From assembly GCA_003255065.1 (NCBI GenBank), contig QAOA01000121.1, positions 602,414-666,413 on the forward strand: DNA of 64,000 nt, read 5' to 3'. The notes beneath the pieces were generated by a model, which saw only the letters and a program-made list of their open reading frames with translations, had not been told where the DNA came from and did not search any database. The position numbers were made by a program, and so were the translations under genes. This DNA comes from Cercis canadensis. Lineage: Eukaryota; Streptophyta; Magnoliopsida; Fabales; Fabaceae. Below, one piece after another: positions 57,620 through 64,000 of this stretch. Every line of letters begins with the position of its first letter. Position 1 is the stretch's first letter.

Positions 57620-60600
57620 GCATGGCGAATTTATTACCTTGTCCCTCCAAAAACATGAAGCAATTACACTGTTGCTACTGTTTGATGAAAATGCATTCTT
57701 AATTTTTGTGAAAATGGAAATTCAATAACATAGAGATGGCCACCAAAAAATAAAACACAATTATTGATGTAAAAGGTGTCTGCAGCATCCACAACAAATT
57801 AAGTAGATTTCATCACAACTTAGGATAAAACTTAACAATCATCTGGTTAATTTGTCTTTTTATCAAGATATTCCAGTTGAATTTTACCTATAATTGTCTG
57901 TTAAAATTTTTGTAGTTTTGTTATAAAGGACCACAAGGCATTGGAGAAATAGGAGGAAAAAGGGAAGGAGATCAAACAACACACTTTTTAACGTTGATTC
58001 TGATGATTGAGGGTACTAAATCACTCGTTATTTGGTCAAGAGGTGAGAGGATGGCCCTATTAATCATGGAAAATTTTTGGTGTACTTAATTTGTGGGTTA
58101 TGAAACATTGTCTATAGCCAAAAAAAAAAAATTAAGGATAATACCTATTCTATTTATCAATTTCATATTAAATGATCAATAGCGAAAATATAATAGGTAA
58201 AAGAAAGGTAATAATTTTAAAAGATCAAAGTGCAGGCAAATTTCCCCCAAATTCAAAAGCAAAAATAGGGGGAAACTACTACCAAGGAAGGAGTCGTCTT
58301 CATATAGAGAGGTGCTTAAAATGAGGGTAAAAATTACAATGTAATAATGAAGATGTAACTAATCTAATCTATAATGAGCGAGCGTATCTAGCCGTACTCT
58401 GATGGATTCTTTGGCAGATAGAAAGAAGGCGTCTTTGATTCTGCATCAGGAGCCTTCTTTTTATCTTGTGGTCCATCAAATTTCCAGTCTGCATTTTTTT
58501 GTTTTTTTGGTTAGATGCAAGGGTTTTTTTACTGGTACATGAATTGATTAACTTGTAGTGTTATTACAGAACGTAACATTCCTTTTGGTAGCTGAAGTCA
58601 ATAAAGTGGCAACACATTTGATTTCTTAAAAGGTTTTTTAATTTTATTTTTGGCCAAATGATATCTTAAAGTTGGATTACACGTTTTTGGTTCACTTTTC
58701 CTCCCTGAACACATAGCAAGTAAGCTCCAAACGTCGTATCGGTTTGTCTTTCTTCCGTCTCTGATTTTTCTTTTTCTTTCACGAATTTTGATGAATAATA
58801 ATATATTTTTCAAGTTATTTTATTTGTATTTTTACNTACAAAAAAAAAATAAAAAAGGAAACGACAAAAAAGGATTAGCAAGTACATACAAGAGCTAGCA
58901 TTTAAACTTAATGGATAGAAAGATCACAGCAAGGAGAGAAGGCATCGTTACAGAAGAGGAATATGTAAGTACCTTTTATCACATCAAATAATGAGTGACA
59001 TGTTGAAAAAAAAAATTCGGTTTAAACAACATAGTAGATGTATAATTTTTTTGTTTAACATGATGATAGGGAAGAATTTAACTTTTTATAAATTATTCAA
59101 CTATTTACTCCCAAATTACACGGTATATATGTACTTTAACTATAATCGACAAGGATATCAGTAACATCATTTAAAAATTTTACAAATATAAGCCAAGTTT
59201 AATATTAATTTATTTTTAAAATGTTATAATTTATCCTTTTAATTATTTTAAAAATAAACTTGTTAGTCCTATATGTCTAGCGAATAATAATTTCTCTTCA
59301 TATATGTACATTTTTAAAAAGAAATATTGATCTCCATTTTCTATTTACGCTACAATTAAGTTATGGATCTCCATTTCTACATAGAGAGAAGGATATTATC
59401 CGCATAGAATATTAGAAAAGGTTGCAAGCGAATACTCATATATAGGCCATAGCAAATTAGCAATCTCTAATTTACATTATTTACTGTGGTGAAATTCCAT
59501 AAATAGTACTGAGTTCAAAAAGGTAAGCTCGGAGACCCATATTAGGCTAGCGAGCCAAGGAAGACACCTGAAACGTGCATCTGATCAGAGCCTCTAAGAG
59601 TGGTCTTATTCATTGCCTAGATATGCTCTTCATATTGTGTTGTTTTTTTTTTCTTCGACAATTAGAAGATCTTGTAAAATAGTCATAAAAGAAGTAAAAG
59701 CAACTCTTGTCCTTTCATTACATTGCAGATTACACATTAATATCGTAAAGGGTAAAACTCTTCAAAGTTCAAGGCGTGCAAGAAAAGGGACGTGGCTTTA
59801 GTGGTTGTAGATTGAATCTGTGTTGCTAGGCAGCGTTAGACATTGGGGAAGAAAAAGTCAATCCAAAGAAGCTCCTCTTGAAGCACGTGGGTGGGGATCC
59901 AAGGGAACAAAATCATCTTTGCATGCAAGTGTTTTTCCCTTTTGCTTTTGTGCTTTTGAGAGACATACGGTCTTTAGATTTTGACAAAGCTAAACGCTCT
60001 TTTTACACTCAAAATGTGTCCCCTACATGGTGCGCTCTGCCAATCCCTGTCAACATGTCGGTTGCGGACTTTTTTTAAAAAATTATATATTTTCTGTTCA
60101 AAATATACACCTATATATGGGCTTCCTTTGAGGCCCAATGTAGAATACGGGCCACATGTGACTTGGGCTTCACCTGGCCCCTTTGTCTGACATTGAGGTT
60201 TCGTTTGACAAAGAAGTTTTCAAATGGAAGCTCCATAAGCTTGACCAGATATCAGTGTGATGTGAAAAATATGCAGCTCGTATCAAAATAACAAGGTCTT
60301 TCAATTAACTTCGAGATTCTTCTTTTCTTTATTTCCTTCTATATATATATTTTTTTTTCTAGAAAAGGAAATGGAGACAGAGGCAGCGATGGCAAAACAA
60401 TCTGAAACTTGTATTCCTCTTCGATTCCTTTCCTCCAAACTGCAGATGAAGCTGGTGACATACGCTGCAAAGTGCAAATAGCCATCAAATTTATATACCC
60501 GAAAAAAGGATGATATATATTTTTGGTTATTCATTCCATGAAGAATCGAGGAACATTAATACAATTACGTTGTTCATTGGAAGAAACTTAAAATAGAAAA

Positions 60601-61280
60601 AGCTTTTATATTTCTGTTGGCTTATCATTTGTTTTATAGAATATATGGAATATTATACGAACACTGATACCACACCAATATATAAAGGTGCAACGGATCC
60701 ATGAAGCACATAGTTTGTTTGTTGGAAAAAAGGAATAAATATATAATATTATGTTTCTGATACCTCTTTTATAATTAATAAAATTATGAATATAGTTACA
60801 CGTGGGTTGTGATGGAAAATTCAGAGATTGCTGACCCATTTAATTAGGTAATTGTGAATATATAGCCTTACAACCTTTACCATACATATGGATATGGGCG
60901 ACGCTTCAAGCAATGGAGCGGAACCGTTAGCCTGATATATAATCCTTGCATTCTCAGATCCCCATATGGCAACTTGCTTGATCTATATGACGTTTTGCCC
61001 AATTTTATAAACTATAATCGATATATGTGTCTGGGACGTGGAGCATATGGATTTGAAGAGAATGCTGCATCGATCTTCTATTTAAGTAACATATAAACCA
61101 TATTTATATTTTAATCGGTGTAGTTTAAAATAATTTCTTTATACTAAAAATATAGTAGAGATTAGTAACTTGACAGCAAAAGGATGTAAAATTCCAAAAT
61201 CCCCAAGACTTACCTTTCTAGTCACTTTAAGATTATTATTATTGGTGTTGGCGTTCTAGACTCCTACCTATACTGCCAAA
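57620..61280. other. Spacer between the OVATE gene and the transporter
   Basis: AT-rich, with one exon-like remnant (58388-58488, listed separately) and an N at 58836. Other frames (59613-59801, 59878-60190, 60606-60839) show no domain. Confidence 0.5.
58388..58488 (-). pseudogene. Isolated exon-like sequence, unknown
   Basis: On the minus strand, an AG acceptor (AAAAAAATGCAG) is followed by a phase-2 frame reading WKFDGPQDKKKAPDAESKTP then SFYLPKNPSEYG and a stop. It looks like the conserved last exon of a small charged protein, with few rare codons and a sharp end. I do not recognise it and found no upstream exon within 2 kb. The tract before the AG is A-rich, not pyrimidine-rich. It may be a stranded gene fragment or chance. 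Confidence 0.35.
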
Positions 61281-61296
61281 TTATAGTCACTCTCTC

Positions 61297-61304
61297 TATA
61301 TAAG
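61297..61304 (+). promoter_or_regulatory. TATA box of the polyol transporter
   Basis: CTATATAAGG in CTCTCTATATAAGGAAC, 43 bp before the ATG; consensus plant TATA. It implies a very short leader. Confidence 0.6.
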
Positions 61305-61346
61305 GAACATTACTTTGGAATCTTTGAGATCAGAAAACAGTGCAAG

Positions 61347-63325
61347 ATGTGTGCCGCTAAAGAAGCAAACGGGCACTGGCAGTTGCCAATGGAGGTTCCT
61401 AATGGCGAATATCACAGGGAAGGTCAGAGAGGGCTTAACAAGTATGCTTGTGCTTGTGTTTTGGCCGCCTCTATTATCTCTTTAATATTTGGTTACGGTG
61501 AGTACTTAAAATGCCTCTTTGCAATGAATTACTAGGATTGAATTTGATTATATATATATATATATATATNTATATACATATATATATATATATATTTGTC
61601 CTTAGAAATTTTTATCCTACTTATAGAGTATTAGGAAGCACATTTGATTGAATTACTGAACTATATATTTGGGCGAACTTAAAGAAATGAGAAAAGCACC
61701 ACACAAACATTATTCACTTATTGTTATGATGATTGTTTTGGTTATATTCTTTTCGCTAACCAATCAATAATATTTAGTGATGAATTTAGAAATAATTTAA
61801 TTAAACTCAAGCGGAGACTCTCAAATATTTTTCTTAAAAATTTGATAAAAATGGGACCAGTGCCCCCCTAAATCCGATTTGTATTGCACTTATATTTCTA
61901 CATTATATATGCCGTATCATTTATTGTTCAATTAACTCAGGTACGGGAGTTATGTCTGGGGCACTAAGATTCATAAAGGATGATATGAAAATCAACGACC
62001 TACAAGTGGAGCTGCTTGCAGGCATGTTAAACGCGTTCGCCCTAGTGGGATGCATCTGCGCAGGAAGAACCTCTGATTGTATAGGTCGTCGTTACACCTT
62101 AATTCTATCTTCTATGATCTTCTTAGTGGGCTCCCTTCTAATGGGTTATGGTCCATCCTACCCAATCTTAATGGCTGGAAGATGCACTGCTGGAATAGGT
62201 GTTGGTTTTGCACTAATCATAGCCCCAGTTTACTCTGCAGAAATCTCACCTTCTTCCTACAGAGGTTTTCTCACCTCTCTCCCTGACCTTTCCATCAATT
62301 TGGGAATCTTACTTGGCTATGTCTCGAACTATGCCTTCGGGAATTTCAGCTTGAAACTTGGATGGAGATTAATGCTTGGTATTCCAGCAATCCCTTCACT
62401 TTCTCTGGCCATTATCATGCTCTATTTGGTATAGTCCCCAAGGTGGTTGGTAATGCAAGGTTGTTTAGGTGAGGCTAGGAAAGTGCTTTGCAAAGTGTCT
62501 AATACCAAGGAAGAAGCTGAAAAGCGCTTGCAAGAGATTAAAGTTGCAGCTGGGATTGATGAGAATTGCACAGAAGACTTTGTCAATCTCCCAAAGAAGA
62601 CTCGTCAAGGTGAAGGGGCTTTGAAAGAACTGTTTTGGAAGCCAACACCTTCAGTGCGTAGGATATTAATAGCAGCAATTGGACTCCATGTCTTCCAGCA
62701 GATTTGTGGAATAGAGGGTATTTTGTTATACAGTCCAAGAATATTCAATAAGACAGGGATCACCAACAAGAAAAATATCCTTCTAGCCACTGTTGGAATT
62801 GGAATCAGCAAAGCCATTTTTACATGTGTAGCTACATTTTTGTTAGACAGAGTTGGGAGGAGGATTCTCTTGCTGATCAGTGCAGGAGGCATGGTTGTGA
62901 CCCTGTTAGGGTTGGGAATTTGCTTGAACATAGTGGAAAATTCCAAAGAGAAAATGTGGGCAATTATCTTCACCATTGTTGTTATCTATATCTTTGTGTC
63001 TTTCTTGTCCATTGGAGTTGGGCCTGTAACATGGGTTTATAGCTCTGAGATATTTCCCTTGAGATTGAGAGCACAAGGACTTGCTGTTAGTGTGGCTGTG
63101 AATAGAGTCATCTATGTTGCAGTGGTTACCAATTTTATTACAATTTATAAGAAGATAACAATGGGTGGGACCTTCTATATTTTTACTGGTATCACAACTT
63201 TATCTTGCTGGTTCTACTATTGGTTCTTGCCTGAGACCAAAGGAAGATCATTGGAAGACATGGAGACCATCTTTGGCAAAGAATCCAAGTCAGAGATACA
63301 AATGAAGCCAGAGTGCAATGCATAG
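61347..63325 (+). pseudogene. Polyol/monosaccharide transporter with in-frame stop
   Basis: Two exons, 61347-61497 and 61941-63325 (GT-AG), give 511 codons before the final stop, with a TAG at codon 215 (62432-62434). The frame is otherwise intact. Major-facilitator sugar-porter signatures are present: GRTSDCIGRRYT (loop 2-3), PVYSAEISPSSYRG, FQQICGIEGILLYSPRIF, DRVGRR (loop 8-9), GPVTWVYSSEIFPLRLRAQG and PETKGRSLEDME. At the usual PESPRWLVMQG motif it reads V-stop-SPRWLVMQG. A functional copy would be a 12-helix H+ symporter of sugar alcohols or monosaccharides in the plasma membrane. The locus matches Arabidopsis polyol transporter 3 (At2g18480). It is either a true null allele or a sequencing error. 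The intron holds a (TA)n tract with an N. Confidence 0.85.
61549..61595. repeat. (TA)n microsatellite with N at 61570
   Basis: Alternating TA interrupted by the N and a CATA, in the transporter intron. The repeat probably stopped the assembly. Confidence 0.9.
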
Positions 63326-64000
63326 TTGTATAACTAGCTTGTTTAGTATTCTAGTCGTATTGACAATAATATGGAGGGATGCATGAGTTTAGGCCTATGT
63401 GTTACTTTTAGACTTTTAGTATCATATTAGTCTATTAGCTAGCTTGCTGTAAACTACATGAATATGAATGGATACATGAATTTAGCCTTCTTTTGCTGTT
63501 TCTTTTAAAAATCATAGTAATTTCAATAAGTACTGTAATTAAGTGTCGTTTGAAAATATAGAATCTTCAACTTCACTTAAGTTATAAACTATTATGATCT
63601 TTACTAATGTAAAATATTATTCACTTAATGTATCCTTTTTTTTTTTGAACTCCAAACAACTATTCTAAATACTTTTTACCAATACAGGACCAAATGTGGA
63701 TATAGTTCTAGAATTTCCATGTTAAATATTGTTAGCATTTTCATTAGGTCAAGCTGAACAAAAACAAAAATTAGCCGAATTATTCTACTTGCTAATTACT
63801 TCATATATATATATATATATATATACACGTTTCTTTTACAGAGCATATTTACTAACATATGAGATCAACTAAACTTATTAAAACTTGAATAATTCTACTA
63901 AACAACTCACTCTAGACCAAAATGATGGATTATCGATAACTAAAAGTTTTATATGTAATTCACTAATTATACACAGACTATGATATTATCAGATGATTTT
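63326..64000. other. Downstream of the transporter, no gene seen
   Basis: This holds the 3' UTR and AT-rich sequence, including a short (TA)n tract at about 63805-63825. Confidence 0.6.

Noticed and set aside
59878..60190. Overlapping 66- and 69-codon frames
   Set aside because: No domain, and overlapping in two phases without codon bias; treated as chance.

Overview
The window is nuclear DNA of a flowering plant, most likely a core eudicot and probably a rosid; I cannot name the species. The evidence is AT-rich spacers and introns, GT-AG introns with pyrimidine-rich 3' ends, plant-only families (INDETERMINATE DOMAIN zinc finger, OVATE protein, vicilin-like cupin, polyol transporter) and Mutator-like and hAT elements. 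Nothing points to bacteria: there are no operons, rRNA, tRNA or CRISPR arrays.

Layout, left to right. 2.4-5.1 kb: a secreted bicupin with a very long Glu/Arg/Lys tail (+). 6.4-9.3 kb: a SpoIIE/PP2C-type phosphatase (-). 13.8-16.1 kb: a C2H2 IDD transcription factor (-). 17.3-18.6 kb: a Mutator-like element and a tandem duplication of its right end. 23.0-32.8 kb: RNA polymerase III subunit RPC5 (+), with an hAT remnant in one intron. 34.4-41.1 kb: the large subunit of splicing factor U2AF (+), with a LINE fragment in one intron. 42.1-43.3 kb: an intronless mitochondrial PPR protein (+). 43.8-44.7 kb: a candidate Pack-MULE. 45.2-46.6 kb: a nested repeat zone. 47.4-51.9 kb: SF3b subunit SF3B4/SAP49 (+). 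52.5-54.0 kb: a MITE and tandem-repeat zone. 55.0 kb: a possible small membrane protein (+). 56.5-57.5 kb: an OVATE family protein (-). 61.3-63.3 kb: a polyol/monosaccharide transporter with an in-frame stop (+).

The multi-exon models were joined by hand. All junctions are GT-AG and keep frame, giving lengths of 663 aa (cupin), 444 (PP2C), 516 (IDD), 711 (RPC5), 554 (U2AF65), 376 (SF3B4), and 511 codons for the transporter including its stop.

Gene order looks ancestral. From memory of the Arabidopsis map, cupin, PPR, SF3B4, OFP7 and polyol transporter match At2g18540-At2g18480. Cupin, U2AF65, PPR and polyol transporter match the duplicated block At4g36700-At4g36670. PP2C next to IDD matches At5g66720-At5g66730. 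The window therefore seems to hold the union of blocks that were split after genome duplication in Arabidopsis. U2AF65 and SF3B4 both act in branch-site and 3' splice-site recognition; the other genes are not an obvious pathway.

The sequence carries ten single N bases. Five have near-identical sequence on both sides, as if overlapping contig ends or two haplotypes had been placed end to end. Those duplications should be treated as assembly artefacts until checked. I found no clearly new biological system. The best leads are the exon-end duplication in RPC5 with an in-frame second splice donor, the Pack-MULE, and the transporter's nonsense codon.
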